In this document: in pieces, positions 15,813 to 24,466 of the stretch
Layout of the letters: every line of letters starts with the position of its first letter
How positions within the stretch are numbered: position 1 is the stretch's first letter
Source: an uncultured Eubacteriales bacterium
GTDB taxonomy: Bacteria > Bacillota > Clostridia > Oscillospirales > Acutalibacteraceae
Direction: 5' to 3'
Length of the DNA: 46,302 bases
NCBI GenBank assembly: GCA_934476085.1
Contig: CAKSNE010000017.1
Location: forward strand, 1 to 46,302
Program-made: the position numbers and the translations under genes
The notes under the pieces: generated by a model
What the model was told of the DNA's origin: nothing
Databases searched by the model: none
Seen by the model: the letters and a program-made list of their open reading frames with translations, nothing else

Positions 15813-15819
15813 GTGTTTT

Positions 15820-16677
15820 TTATAAATCAATACATTCTTTATAAACTTTTTTCATAAACAATGCATCTTCCGCTTGCGTACCGGCAGATTCGCATATAAA
15901 ATAAGGTGATAAATTTTTCTTTGCAACAAGTTCTGCAAGTGGTTCAAAGTTAGGACCGTAAACATCATCTTCAAAAGTTAAATGTTTTTTCTCGCCACCT
16001 GAAGTATACTCAATTTTTGAAAAATGAGAATGAAAACATTTTAATTTGTCAATTCCTAATTTATTTTCAATTGCATCTAAAACACTTTCAAATTGCTCTT
16101 TTGTGCTAACACAGCCGAGTGTACGAGCGTTTAAATGGCCAAAATCAATACAAGGAATAAAGCTGTCATCAACTAAACACAATTCAAGAACTTCATCTAA
16201 TGTGCCAAGCTGATTAATTTTACCCATTGTTTCAGGACATATATGAATATGAGATAAATTGTTTTCAATGAGTGCGGTTTTTGCCATTTTTAAAGTGTTT
16301 TTAGCAAGCTCTAAAGCTTCTTCTCTGGAAATTTTTGCACAGGAACCAGAATGTACTACAATTCTGTTAGCACCAAGCATATCAGCCGCCTTTGCACTTT
16401 GCAAAATATAATCCACTGATTTTATTCGCTTTTCTTCTTCAACTGAAGAAAGTGAAATGAAATATGGAGCATGAAGCGAAGTAACAACGCCTAATTCTTC
16501 AGCATTTTTTCGGTATATTGCAGCATTTTCTTCAGAAACTCTAACTCCCCTACCGCATTGATACTCATAAATATCAAGTCCCATTTTTGAAACAAATTCA
16601 GGAGCTTGAATATTAGATTTATAACCCATTTTTGAAAAGCTTTCAGCATTTCCGGCAGGTCCAAACAAAGCAGACAT
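15820..16677 (-). CDS. Endonuclease IV-like TIM-barrel protein
   Basis: This 285-residue protein has the fold and most of the metal ligands of endonuclease IV, the AP endonuclease that cuts DNA 5' to abasic sites using three zinc ions. Matching residues are His69 (SLHAPYF), His109 (IVVHSGS), Glu149 (CPETMGK), Asp178 and His181 (CIDFGH), His216/218 (FHSHFSK), and Glu263 (ICESAG). The segment that reads Asp-Arg-His in true endonuclease IV reads Lys-Lys-His here (230-232), so one zinc ligand appears replaced. Activity may therefore differ, and an isomerase-like TIM-barrel role is the alternative. Its ATG directly abuts the stop of yqeG, so the two are co-translated. Confidence 0.75.
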   Translation of the reverse strand: MSALFGPAGNAESFSKMGYKSNIQAPEFVSKMGLDIYEYQCGRGVRVSEENAAIYRKNAEELGVVTSLHAPYFISLSSVEEEKRIKSVDYILQSAKAADMLGANRIVVHSGSCAKISREEALELAKNTLKMAKTALIENNLSHIHICPETMGKINQLGTLDEVLELCLVDDSFIPCIDFGHLNARTLGCVSTKEQFESVLDAIENKLGIDKLKCFHSHFSKIEYTSGGEKKHLTFEDDVYGPNFEPLAELVAKKNLSPYFICESAGTQAEDALFMKKVYKECIDL

Positions 16678-17172
16678 TTAATCACCTCTTTTTAAATTTC
16701 TCTTTATTTTACTTTCAATTTTGCGTTTAAAACGAAAATTTCTTGAGTCTTCTATTTGAATATAATCAAGCCAAATTGTTGTTATTCCGCTTAAGTTTCC
16801 GCCTAAAATATCCGTAAACATTTGGTCGCCGACTAAAGCAACTTCACTTTTTTTAAATCCAAGTTTTTTTACAGCTTTAGATATTTTAAATGGAAGCGGC
16901 TTTAATGACATATAAAAACAAGGCAAATTTACATTTTCAGAAAACTCGGTTAATCTACCGGGTTTTCCGTTTGATAGAATATGCAAATCTATGCCACAGC
17001 TTTTCATTTCATTAATCCACTCTAAAACGCCGTCGATAGGCTTGTTATCATGATAAATACACAAAGTATTATCAGCATCAAGCAGCAAAGCCTTAATATT
17101 ATTTTCTTTCAGAAATTGTGGATTAACAGAAAAAATATTTTTAAAATAAAAATTTGGCTTAAACAATTTCAT
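16678..17172 (-). CDS. yqeG: YqeG-family HAD phosphatase
   Basis: The 164-residue protein belongs to HAD subfamily IIIA. Motif I is LLDADNTLC (nucleophile Asp, then DxD). Motif II is in ILSNGKPGR. A motif III lysine (LKPLPFKISKAVKKLGF) and motif IV GDQMFTDILGG follow. Relatives act as phosphatidylglycerophosphate phosphatases or on other small phosphates, so the substrate is not certain. AAGGAATAATT precedes the ATG. The stop codon abuts the start of the endonuclease IV-like gene. The rpsU terminator lies just upstream, so expression needs read-through or an unseen promoter. Confidence 0.85.
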   Translation of the reverse strand: MKLFKPNFYFKNIFSVNPQFLKENNIKALLLDADNTLCIYHDNKPIDGVLEWINEMKSCGIDLHILSNGKPGRLTEFSENVNLPCFYMSLKPLPFKISKAVKKLGFKKSEVALVGDQMFTDILGGNLSGITTIWLDYIQIEDSRNFRFKRKIESKIKRNLKRGD

Positions 17173-17192
17173 AATTATTCCTTATAAAAGCA

Positions 17193-17225
17193 AATTAAAA
17201 ACGGACATATAAAATATGTCCGTTT
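17193..17225 (-). terminator. Intrinsic terminator after rpsU
   Basis: AAACGGACATAT (17199-17210) and ATATGTCCGTTT (17214-17225) form a 12-bp perfect stem with an AAA loop. On the minus strand the stem is followed by TTTTTAATTT. It lies about 55 nt after the rpsU stop. Confidence 0.8.
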
Positions 17226-17279
17226 ATAAATCAAATAGAATACAAATATCTATCGGACAATATGTAAAAAGCCCAATAA

Positions 17280-17456
17280 TTATTTGAATTTTCTTTTACG
17301 AGCCGCTTCAGATTTTTTCTTTCTTTTAACTGAAGGTTTCTCATAATGTTCTCTTTTACGAACTTCCTGGATAACGCCATCTCTTACAGTCGCTCTTTTA
17401 AAACGTCTAAGTGCATTTTCCAATGATTCATTCTCTTTTATACGAACTTGACTCAC
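17280..17456 (-). CDS. rpsU: 30S ribosomal protein S21
   Basis: Direct translation of the minus strand gives a 58-residue protein starting MSQVRIKENESLENALRRFK and ending KSEAARKRKFK. This is clearly S21, a small, very basic protein of the 30S subunit platform near the 3' end of 16S rRNA. The start codon is GTG, with GGAGGGAGGG about 6 nt upstream, so a scan limited to long frames misses it. A perfect-consensus promoter with an internal palindrome drives it and a terminator follows, so it is a single-gene unit. S21 is variably used in initiation and is often separately regulated. Confidence 0.97.
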   Translation of the reverse strand: MSQVRIKENESLENALRRFKRATVRDGVIQEVRKREHYEKPSVKRKKKSEAARKRKFK

Positions 17457-17499
17457 ATTAATCCCTCCCTCCGCCTTAGCAGGGGTATTTTACCTTATG

Positions 17500-17528
17500 A
17501 TTATACCACCAAATTTGTGGTATGTCAA
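17500..17528 (-). promoter_or_regulatory. Consensus promoter of rpsU with an inverted repeat between the hexamers
   Basis: On the minus strand TTGACA (17523-17528) and TATAAT (17500-17505) are exactly 17 bp apart. The spacer is filled by an inverted repeat, ATACCAC (17503-17509) and GTGGTAT (17517-17523), that also touches both hexamers. That geometry suits an operator for a dimeric repressor; no candidate repressor is adjacent. Confidence 0.75.
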
Positions 17529-17642
17529 CTATTTTTTTAGTCCTTTAACAAAGCGTCGATCAATACTTGTTTTATGTTTTTACAACAACACAAATATGTT
17601 CCCTATGTTAACACAAAAAATTATCATAATATAAATAATATA

Positions 17643-20048
17643 TTATTTAGCAACAATATTGACTAATTTGCCTTTAACATAAATTTCTTTAACGATATTT
17701 TTGCCGTCAATAGCTGCATTTACTTTGTCATCATCTTTTGCAGCGGATAAAACTTCTTCTTGAATGCTTTCAGCAGAAACTTGAAGTTTTGTTTTTAATT
17801 TACCGTTAACTTGAACAACGATTTCAATAGTAGCGTCTTTACATTTATCTTCTGAATATTCAGGCCAAGAAGTTTCGTTTAACATACCTTCAAAACCTGC
17901 GATTTGCCACATTTCTTCAGTAACATGCGGAGCAAATGGATTTAATAAAGTAATAAATGTTTTAAACTCAGCTTTTGTGATTGAACCTTTAGCATAAATA
18001 TCATTAAGCAATGTCATCATAGCTGCGATTGCTGTATTATATTTCAAAGTTTCAATATCATCAGAAACTTTTTTAATTGTTTTATGGAAAGAAGATTCTA
18101 ATTCTTTAGAATACTCATCGCCATCAACAAGTATATCGCAAAGGTTGAAAGTTCTATCAATAAATCTTTTACAGCCTTTTACTGCGTCTTTTGACCAAGG
18201 GGCAGCTTTTTCGTAGTCACCCATAAACAATACATACGTACGAAGTACATCAGCTCCGAACTCATCAACAACTTCATTTGGATCAACTACATTGCCCTTT
18301 GATTTTGACATTTTTTCACCGTCAGGTCCTAAAATTAAGCCCTGAGCAGTTCTTTTAGCATATGGTTCCGGATAAGGAACTTCGCCTAAGTCATAAAGGA
18401 ATTTATACCAAAATCTTGAATAAATCAAGTGGCGGGTAACATGTTCCATACCACCGTTATACCAATCAACAGGCATCCAATATTTTAACTTTTCGTTATC
18501 AGCAAAACGCTCGTTGTTATTTGGATCGATATATCTTAAGAAATACCAAGAAGATCCTGCCCATTGTGGCATAGTATCTGTTTCTCTTCTTGCATCAGCA
18601 CCGCATTTAGGGCATTTGCAGTTAACAAAGTCTTTAACTTTAGCAAGTGGGCTTTCGCCGTCTTGACCGGGTTTAAATTCTTTGACAACAGGAAGTTTAA
18701 GCGGTAATTCTTCATATGGAACAGGCACCATTCCGCATTTATCGCAATAAACAATCGGAATTGGTTCACCCCAATATCTTTGACGGTTAAACGCCCAATC
18801 TTTCATTTTATATTGAACGCCCTTTTCGCCTATACCTTTTTTGCCTAAGAATTCGATCATTTTTTCAATAGCGATTTTCTTCTCTTTAATTCCGTTTAAA
18901 AATTCAGAGTTTACCATTTCGCCATCGCCGGCATAAGCTTCTTTAGAAACATCGCCGCCTTTGATAACTTCAATAATGTCAATGCCGAATTTTTTAGCAA
19001 AATCATAGTCACGAGAGTCATGAGCAGGAACAGCCATAATAGCACCTGTACCATAACCCATCATTACATAGTCAGATATATAAATAGGTATTTCTTTGCC
19101 GCTTGCAGGGTTTACAGCGGTTAAGCCTTCAATTTTAACACCTGTTTTATCTTTAACAAGTTGTGTACGTTCAAATTCGGTCTTTTGAGCACATTTTTCT
19201 TTATAATCATTTAGTGCATCAAAATTGCCGATTTTATCTTTATATTTCTCAATTATTGGATGTTCCGGTGCAATAACCATAAATGTAACACCAAACAATG
19301 TATCAGGTCTTGTTGTATATATTTTAAGTTTCTCATCAACTTCTTTAATAGAAAAATCTACAAATGCACCTGTTGATTTACCAATCCAATTTTCCTGTTG
19401 AAGTTTAATATTAGGTAAGTAATCAACTTCTTTTAAACCATCGAGAAGCTTGTCAGCATAATCTGTAATTCTTAAATACCAAACATCTTTTGATTTTTGA
19501 ACAATAGGACTATGACAAATATCACATTTGCCGCCCTGAGAATCTTCATTTGAAAGTACAACCTTACAAGACGGACAGTAGTTAATTAATGTTTTATCAC
19601 GAAAAGCTAAGCCTTTTTCAAACATTTTAAGGAAAATCCACTGTGTCCATTTATAATAGTTTTCATCTGTTGTGTCAATTGTTTTAGTCCAATCAAATGA
19701 AAAACCAACCTTTTTAAGCTGAGAAGTGAATTTTTCGATATTTTTATCTGTAACTGCACGAGGATGAATACCTGTTTTAATAGCATAATTTTCAGTAGGA
19801 AGACCATAGGCATCAAAACCTATCGGAAATAAAACATTATATCCTTGTAATCTTCTTTTTCTTGAAACAACTTCAAGACCTGAATATGCCTTAATATGAC
19901 CAACATGCATACCTGCACCTGACGGATAAGGAAATTCAACTAATGAATAAAACTTTGGCTTTGAATAATCGTCTTTTGCCTCAAAAGTTTTATTTTCATC
20001 CCATATTTTTTGCCATTTTTGCTCTACACTTTTAAAATCGTACTTCAA
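17643..20048 (-). CDS. leuS: Leucyl-tRNA synthetase
   Basis: This class I synthetase charges tRNA-Leu. At 801 residues it is full length. The HIGH motif appears as HVGH in YPSGAGMHVGHIKAYSG, and the KMSKS loop is GEKMSKSKGNVVDP. Zinc-binding cysteines are seen in CPSCKVVLSNED with CDICHSP and again in CPKCGADARRETD. The CP1 editing domain carries TTRPDTLFG. It is the last gene of the long minus-strand run, 14 nt after rsfS, so there is no room for a T-box leader. The 186 bp between it and rpsU (17457-17642) hold the rpsU promoter. No clear leuS terminator was found there. Confidence 0.98.
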   Translation of the reverse strand: MKYDFKSVEQKWQKIWDENKTFEAKDDYSKPKFYSLVEFPYPSGAGMHVGHIKAYSGLEVVSRKRRLQGYNVLFPIGFDAYGLPTENYAIKTGIHPRAVTDKNIEKFTSQLKKVGFSFDWTKTIDTTDENYYKWTQWIFLKMFEKGLAFRDKTLINYCPSCKVVLSNEDSQGGKCDICHSPIVQKSKDVWYLRITDYADKLLDGLKEVDYLPNIKLQQENWIGKSTGAFVDFSIKEVDEKLKIYTTRPDTLFGVTFMVIAPEHPIIEKYKDKIGNFDALNDYKEKCAQKTEFERTQLVKDKTGVKIEGLTAVNPASGKEIPIYISDYVMMGYGTGAIMAVPAHDSRDYDFAKKFGIDIIEVIKGGDVSKEAYAGDGEMVNSEFLNGIKEKKIAIEKMIEFLGKKGIGEKGVQYKMKDWAFNRQRYWGEPIPIVYCDKCGMVPVPYEELPLKLPVVKEFKPGQDGESPLAKVKDFVNCKCPKCGADARRETDTMPQWAGSSWYFLRYIDPNNNERFADNEKLKYWMPVDWYNGGMEHVTRHLIYSRFWYKFLYDLGEVPYPEPYAKRTAQGLILGPDGEKMSKSKGNVVDPNEVVDEFGADVLRTYVLFMGDYEKAAPWSKDAVKGCKRFIDRTFNLCDILVDGDEYSKELESSFHKTIKKVSDDIETLKYNTAIAAMMTLLNDIYAKGSITKAEFKTFITLLNPFAPHVTEEMWQIAGFEGMLNETSWPEYSEDKCKDATIEIVVQVNGKLKTKLQVSAESIQEEVLSAAKDDDKVNAAIDGKNIVKEIYVKGKLVNIVAK

Positions 20049-20062
20049 CTATAAGACTCCTT

Positions 20063-20416
20063 TTATTCGCTGATAAATTCTGAAATATCTATTTCTTTTC
20101 CATCTTGCCAGATTTTTTCTAAAGAATAAAATTCCCTTTCTTTTCTGCTCAAGACATGAATAATCACATCGCCATAATCAAGCAAAATCCATTCGCTTGT
20201 TTTTCCTTCAATATGATTTGGTTCAACTTTATTTTCAGACATTTTTTCATCAACTTCATCAGCTAATGCTCTAACCTGAGTTGAAGATGAACCTGTTGCT
20301 ATTACAAAGTAATCGCCTAAAATTGTTAAGTCATCAATTTTGATAACTTTAATATCGTATGCTTTTTTACTGTCAAGTGCTTTAACAGCAACTTTTACTT
20401 TATCTAAAGTCTCCAT
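20063..20416 (-). CDS. rsfS: Ribosomal silencing factor RsfS
   Basis: The 117-residue protein binds ribosomal protein L14 and blocks joining of the 30S and 50S subunits when nutrients are short. The DUF143 fold is recognisable from the conserved stretches KKAYDIKVIKIDDLT, DYFVIATGSSSTQVRALADEV and WILLDYGDVIIHVL. Length is normal for the family. It lies between the LCP pair and leuS with short gaps (10 and 14 nt), so it shares their transcript; pairing with nadD and yqeK upstream is common in Firmicutes. Confidence 0.96.
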   Translation of the reverse strand: METLDKVKVAVKALDSKKAYDIKVIKIDDLTILGDYFVIATGSSSTQVRALADEVDEKMSENKVEPNHIEGKTSEWILLDYGDVIIHVLSRKEREFYSLEKIWQDGKEIDISEFISE

Positions 20417-20426
20417 TTAATCTCCT

Positions 20427-21656
20427 TTATTGTGCGGATTTTGTAGTTGTTTTTTCGGCCTCTCTGTCAAAATCATTAAGAGTGCCGCCTTTTAAGAATT
20501 CGTCATAATCTTTATTATATGATGAGCCTCTGTCAGCATAATCAACAATCTTCAAATCGCTTGTAGTTAATAATTTGCTTTCATAAGGTCTAAAATATTT
20601 ATTAATCATATCAACAGCTTCTTGTTTATGACAAACCCAACAAGAAAGTCCGTTGATTGTAGCTGTTTGACCCGGCAATGACATAATATTTACTTTATCA
20701 AGCTTTAATTTATTTGCTTTTTCAGCATAACCGAGTGCTAAACCAAGTGGCAAATCAGTTGAAACATCATCCATACAGTTAGCAACAATCGAAGAAAGTT
20801 CACTAAATGAAAGAGAGGTTAATTTTTTCAAAATTGCAGAATATATTGCACGCTGATTTACAAGTCTGCCCATATCGCCTTGAGCAAAAGATTTTCTATG
20901 ACGAATAAGAGCCGTAGCCCATTGTCCGTCAAGATGTACCTTACCTTTTTTGAAATATTTAACTTGCTGTGGCTTAGTTGTATCGTCTATAAGCTTATAA
21001 TCTCTATCAAGCTTAATGTCAACACCGCCCATAATATCAATGATTTTTTCAGTACCTTTGATTGTTAATGTAGCATAATGGTCAATTGGTAAACCAAATT
21101 TTGAGTTAATACATCTGATCATAGCCTTAATCTTTGATTCACCTTCTCGCGGTAATTTATAAACAGCATTAATTTTACCGCTTGAAACATCACCGACATA
21201 AGTATCTCGTGGAATTTGAAGAATATTCATCTCATTATTAGCGAGATCATAACAACCTATCATGATAATATCAGTTAAATCCTGATTAAGACCGCAAATT
21301 AAGAAATAAGATACGTTTTCATTCACTGATGTCATAATTTTTTCGTAGTTGCCGGACTCTTTAGCATCAATATCATTATCTTTTAATATTTTAGATTCAA
21401 GCAATGCAGTAACGGTAAATGAAACGATTGAAACAACCAATAAAAGTGAAATCAAAACATTTGAAACTATCAAAGCTTTTTTTGACTTCTTTGTTTTTGC
21501 TCTGTTCCCCATAGTCGATAAATCAAAAGACTTATCTTTTGAATGAGAATAAAGTTCATTACTGTTTGATGAAATATTTTTAACAGTATTTCTTTTATTA
21601 TAATTTTTTTTAGTAGGTTTTTTTCTTAATTCGTCAGATGATTTTTTATAAGCCAT
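20427..21656 (-). CDS. LytR-CpsA-Psr (LCP) family cell-wall ligase, downstream copy
   Basis: LCP proteins move teichoic-acid or polysaccharide chains from a lipid carrier onto peptidoglycan outside the cell. This 409-residue copy has a basic cytoplasmic start (MAYKKSSDELRKKPTKK) and one membrane helix at about residues 64-88 (SNVLISLLLVVSIVSFTVTA). The outer LCP domain follows, with ILQIPRDTYVGDVSSGKINA, MGGVDIKLDRDY, ATALIRHRKSFAQGDMGRL and VNQRAIYSAIL. A C-terminal extension has a Cys pair (CWVCHKQEAV). It is highly similar along its whole length to the gene just upstream, with the same ribosome site GAAAGGATGTAAAT, so the two arose by tandem duplication. Confidence 0.93.
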   Translation of the reverse strand: MAYKKSSDELRKKPTKKNYNKRNTVKNISSNSNELYSHSKDKSFDLSTMGNRAKTKKSKKALIVSNVLISLLLVVSIVSFTVTALLESKILKDNDIDAKESGNYEKIMTSVNENVSYFLICGLNQDLTDIIMIGCYDLANNEMNILQIPRDTYVGDVSSGKINAVYKLPREGESKIKAMIRCINSKFGLPIDHYATLTIKGTEKIIDIMGGVDIKLDRDYKLIDDTTKPQQVKYFKKGKVHLDGQWATALIRHRKSFAQGDMGRLVNQRAIYSAILKKLTSLSFSELSSIVANCMDDVSTDLPLGLALGYAEKANKLKLDKVNIMSLPGQTATINGLSCWVCHKQEAVDMINKYFRPYESKLLTTSDLKIVDYADRGSSYNKDYDEFLKGGTLNDFDREAEKTTTKSAQ

Positions 21657-21698
21657 ATTTACATCCTTTCAATTTTAATCAAGTAAATATCAATTGAT

Positions 21699-22970
21699 CT
21701 AATGTGATTTTTTAGAAGTTGCAGCTTCCCTATCATAATTGCTTAGACTACCACCGTCAATTACAGTGCCATAATCTTTACTGTATTTTGATGTTACTTG
21801 AGAGTAATCTAAAATTGAAATATCTGAAGTAGATAATTTTGTGGTTTCATAAGGTCTGAAATACTTATTAATCATATCAACGGTTTCTTGTTTATGACAA
21901 GCCCAACAAGATAGTTTGTTGATATATTGGCTTTGACCCGGTAACGACATAATATTTACTTTGTCAAGTTTTAAATTATTAGCTTTTTCAGCATAACCGA
22001 GTGCCAGGCCTATTGGTAAATCTGTTGAAACATCGTTCATACAGTTGGTTACAATGCTGGTAACCTCGCCGAAAGAAACATTAGTTAATTTCTTTAAAAT
22101 TTCTGCATAAACTGCACGCTGATTTTGAAGTCTACCAAAGTCGCCACCATCACGAACTCCATTTACATAGGTATTCTTTCGGTTTCTAATAAGAGCAGTA
22201 GCCCATTGTCCGTCAAGATGTACTTTACCTTTGCGAAGCTCTTTGTATTGTTCGGGTTTTCTTGAGTCATCAACAAGATGATATTTGCCTACATAATCTC
22301 TATCAAGAGTAATATCAATGCCGCCCATAGCATCAATTACTTTTTCAGTACCTTTAACAGTAATTGTTGCATAATGGTCAATAGGCAAACCTAAGTTTTT
22401 ATTAATACATCTGATAAGAGCTTTTATTTTTGATTCTCCTGTTCTAGGATGACCGTAAACAGCGTTAATTTTACCTGATGGAACGTCACCAACATAGGTA
22501 TCACGCGGAATTTGTAAAATATTCATTTCATTGTTAGCTAAATCGTAACAAGCTACCATAATAATATCTGTTAAATTTTCGCTTAAATCAACACCGCAAA
22601 TTAAAAAATAAGATACATTTTCATTAACAGAAGTTTTAATAGATTCATATTTGTCATTAGCTTCTTTAGCGTCAATTGAACTATTTTTCAAAAAACTTGA
22701 TTCAAGCAAAGCAGTTGCAGTAAAAGAAACAATTGAAACAACTAATAAAAGCGAAATCAAAACATTAGATAAAATCAATAATTTTTTTGATTTTTGAGTT
22801 TTTGCCCTGTTTCCCATAGATGATAAATCAAACGATTTGTCTTTTGAATGAGAATATAAATCTTTTGAATTTGATTGTATATCTAAATTACTACTTTCTT
22901 TTTTGTAGTAAGAATTGCGTCTTTTGTTAGGCTTTTTTCTTAATTCATCCGATGACTTTTTATAAGCCAT
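21699..22970 (-). CDS. LytR-CpsA-Psr (LCP) family cell-wall ligase, upstream copy
   Basis: This 423-residue paralog of the neighbouring gene has the same order: basic tail, one membrane helix at about residues 68-92, LCP domain, and CWACHKQETV near the C-terminus. It keeps the LCP arginines (ILQIPRDTYVGDVPSGKINA, ATALIRNRK, GRLQNQRAVYAEIL). It has short insertions compared with its partner, notably TYVNGVRDGGDFG in the active-site region and YVGKYHLVDD after the third LCP strand. Both copies appear intact. The differences near the catalytic cleft suggest different acceptor or donor chains. It is placed after yqeK with only 3 nt between them, the usual Clostridia position for a single LCP gene. 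Confidence 0.93.
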   Translation of the reverse strand: MAYKKSSDELRKKPNKRRNSYYKKESSNLDIQSNSKDLYSHSKDKSFDLSSMGNRAKTQKSKKLLILSNVLISLLLVVSIVSFTATALLESSFLKNSSIDAKEANDKYESIKTSVNENVSYFLICGVDLSENLTDIIMVACYDLANNEMNILQIPRDTYVGDVPSGKINAVYGHPRTGESKIKALIRCINKNLGLPIDHYATITVKGTEKVIDAMGGIDITLDRDYVGKYHLVDDSRKPEQYKELRKGKVHLDGQWATALIRNRKNTYVNGVRDGGDFGRLQNQRAVYAEILKKLTNVSFGEVTSIVTNCMNDVSTDLPIGLALGYAEKANNLKLDKVNIMSLPGQSQYINKLSCWACHKQETVDMINKYFRPYETTKLSTSDISILDYSQVTSKYSKDYGTVIDGGSLSNYDREAATSKKSH

Positions 22971-22973
22971 AAT

Positions 22974-23540
22974 TTACATCCTTTCTAAACACATATAGTT
23001 ATAAGCGTTAATCGTATCAATATGTATAGGTTTTTGGTTTGTAATTAATTCATCGATAGAAAATTTTAAACATTCAAATATGGCAGTATCTAAATCATTG
23101 TTTTCAGCAACTTCTCGTAGTCTATTGACACCTTCAAAATCACGGTCGGCAGATATAAAATCAGCAAGAAAAAGAATTTTATCAAGCTTTGTCATATTTT
23201 CTCTGCCTGTTGTATGGTATCGGATAGCGTCAATAATTTCTTTATCTTTAATAGAAAATTTATCTTGAATAAACGCTGAACCTGCAATAGAATGCCAAAG
23301 TAAACGAACATTTTTTTGAACATCATCTAATATTATATCAAACTTATGAAATATTTGCAACATTTTTTCATTAGAATCGTTTTTGCAAACATCATGAAGC
23401 AAACCGCAAAGATATGCTTTTTCTTCATCATAATTATTTCTTGAAGCTAATTTTTTACACATATCAGCCACATTTAAGCTATGATTAAATCTATAATCAT
23501 CTAACGTTTCTTTTAAATAATCAATATATTTTTGATACAT
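22974..23540 (-). CDS. yqeK: YqeK-type HD-domain hydrolase (diadenosine tetraphosphatase)
   Basis: YqeK proteins split diadenosine tetraphosphate symmetrically into two ADP. The HD metal-binding pattern is visible: His in FNHSLNVADMC, the HD pair in GLLHDVCKN, WHSIAG, YHTTGRENM, and Asp in LFLADFISADRDF. The longest frame starts at a TTG at 23546, only 3 nt from AAGGA. The ATG at 23540 is 9 nt away and is used here, giving 188 residues. The gene follows nadD, an order kept across Firmicutes. Confidence 0.93.
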   Translation of the reverse strand: MYQKYIDYLKETLDDYRFNHSLNVADMCKKLASRNNYDEEKAYLCGLLHDVCKNDSNEKMLQIFHKFDIILDDVQKNVRLLWHSIAGSAFIQDKFSIKDKEIIDAIRYHTTGRENMTKLDKILFLADFISADRDFEGVNRLREVAENNDLDTAIFECLKFSIDELITNQKPIHIDTINAYNYMCLERM

Positions 23541-23552
23541 AAACAAAAATCC

Positions 23553-24149
23553 TTATAAATATAGTTTGTTGTCTTTTATATAGCTGTAAATTTCCTTTGT
23601 AACATAATTTTGAAAAGGCTTATTTTCTTTAATAGCATTTCTAACTTCAGTTGAAGAAAAAGGTGGAATTTTCACTTCGCAAATAATCACATTTTTACAA
23701 AGATTATTTAGCTTTTTCTTATATTCATTCATTTTTGAAATATCTTCATTATCTCGTCTGAATGCTAAAATATTTGCCATTTTGAAAATTTCTTCAGGCT
23801 TTCGCCAATCGAGAAGCGATAAAAACATATCAGATCCACAGACTAAATAAATTTCATCACTAGGATAAATAGTTCTTAACTCATATAAAGTGTCAACTGT
23901 ATAACTGATATTATTTCTTTTAATTTCAATGTCGCTGACTTCGCATTTTTCTATATTATTAAATGCTAATTTACACATATTAAGTCTATCGTTATCTGAA
24001 ACAAGTGCATTGTTAGACTTATGTGGTGAAAATTTGCTTGGAATAATTAAAATTTTATCAAAATCAAATTGTTCAGAAAGCTGCTTAACTATTTCAATAT
24101 GTCCCTTATGAACAGGATTAAAAGCACCGCCGTATATTGCGATTTTCAT
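23553..24149 (-). CDS. nadD: Nicotinate-nucleotide adenylyltransferase
   Basis: NadD makes deamido-NAD from nicotinate mononucleotide and ATP. The 198-residue protein has the nucleotidyltransferase motif GGAFNPVHKGH near its start and the C-terminal ISSTxxR-type motif as FSSTEVRNAIK. SYTVDTLYEL and VCGSDMFLSLLDW are also typical. AAAGGGTGATTTA precedes the ATG. It lies between yhbY and yqeK in a tightly packed operon. Confidence 0.97.
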   Translation of the reverse strand: MKIAIYGGAFNPVHKGHIEIVKQLSEQFDFDKILIIPSKFSPHKSNNALVSDNDRLNMCKLAFNNIEKCEVSDIEIKRNNISYTVDTLYELRTIYPSDEIYLVCGSDMFLSLLDWRKPEEIFKMANILAFRRDNEDISKMNEYKKKLNNLCKNVIICEVKIPPFSSTEVRNAIKENKPFQNYVTKEIYSYIKDNKLYL

Positions 24150-24160
24150 TAAATCACCCT

Positions 24161-24466
24161 TTATTTCTTTTTAGATTTAGGTAATTCAATTTTTGGATTT
24201 TCATTATTTCTTTTATAAAAAATCATTTTTCTGCCCACAACTTGAACTACATCACACTTTGCTTTTTCTGCAATAGTATTTGCAATTTCTTTTGGAGTAG
24301 ACGGAGTATTTTCCAAAGAATTGATTTTAATTAATTCTCTTGCTTTTAATGCATCTTCAACTTGTTTTATTAAAGTATCGGTAATACCGTTTTTTCCAAC
24401 TTGAAAAAGTGTTTCGTAACCGTTACTCAAACCTCTTAAATATGCTCTTTGTTTACTTGTTATCAT
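24161..24466 (-). CDS. yhbY: YhbY-type RNA-binding protein (CRM domain)
   Basis: The 101-residue protein is a single CRM domain, an RNA-binding fold linked to late steps of 50S ribosomal subunit assembly. It begins MITSKQRAYLRGLSNGYET, carries the conserved loop VGKNGITDTLIKQ, and ends with VVQVVGRKMIFYKRN and a lysine-rich tail. Its start overlaps the end of rdgB by 14 nt, so translation is probably coupled; AAAGGAG precedes the ATG. Confidence 0.95.
   Translation of the reverse strand: MITSKQRAYLRGLSNGYETLFQVGKNGITDTLIKQVEDALKARELIKINSLENTPSTPKEIANTIAEKAKCDVVQVVGRKMIFYKRNNENPKIELPKSKKK

Noticed and set aside
17457..17642. Possible T-box or other leader for leuS
   Set aside because: leuS is on the minus strand and its 5' side abuts rsfS with a 14-nt gap. 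The 186-bp region is beyond its 3' end and holds the rpsU promoter.
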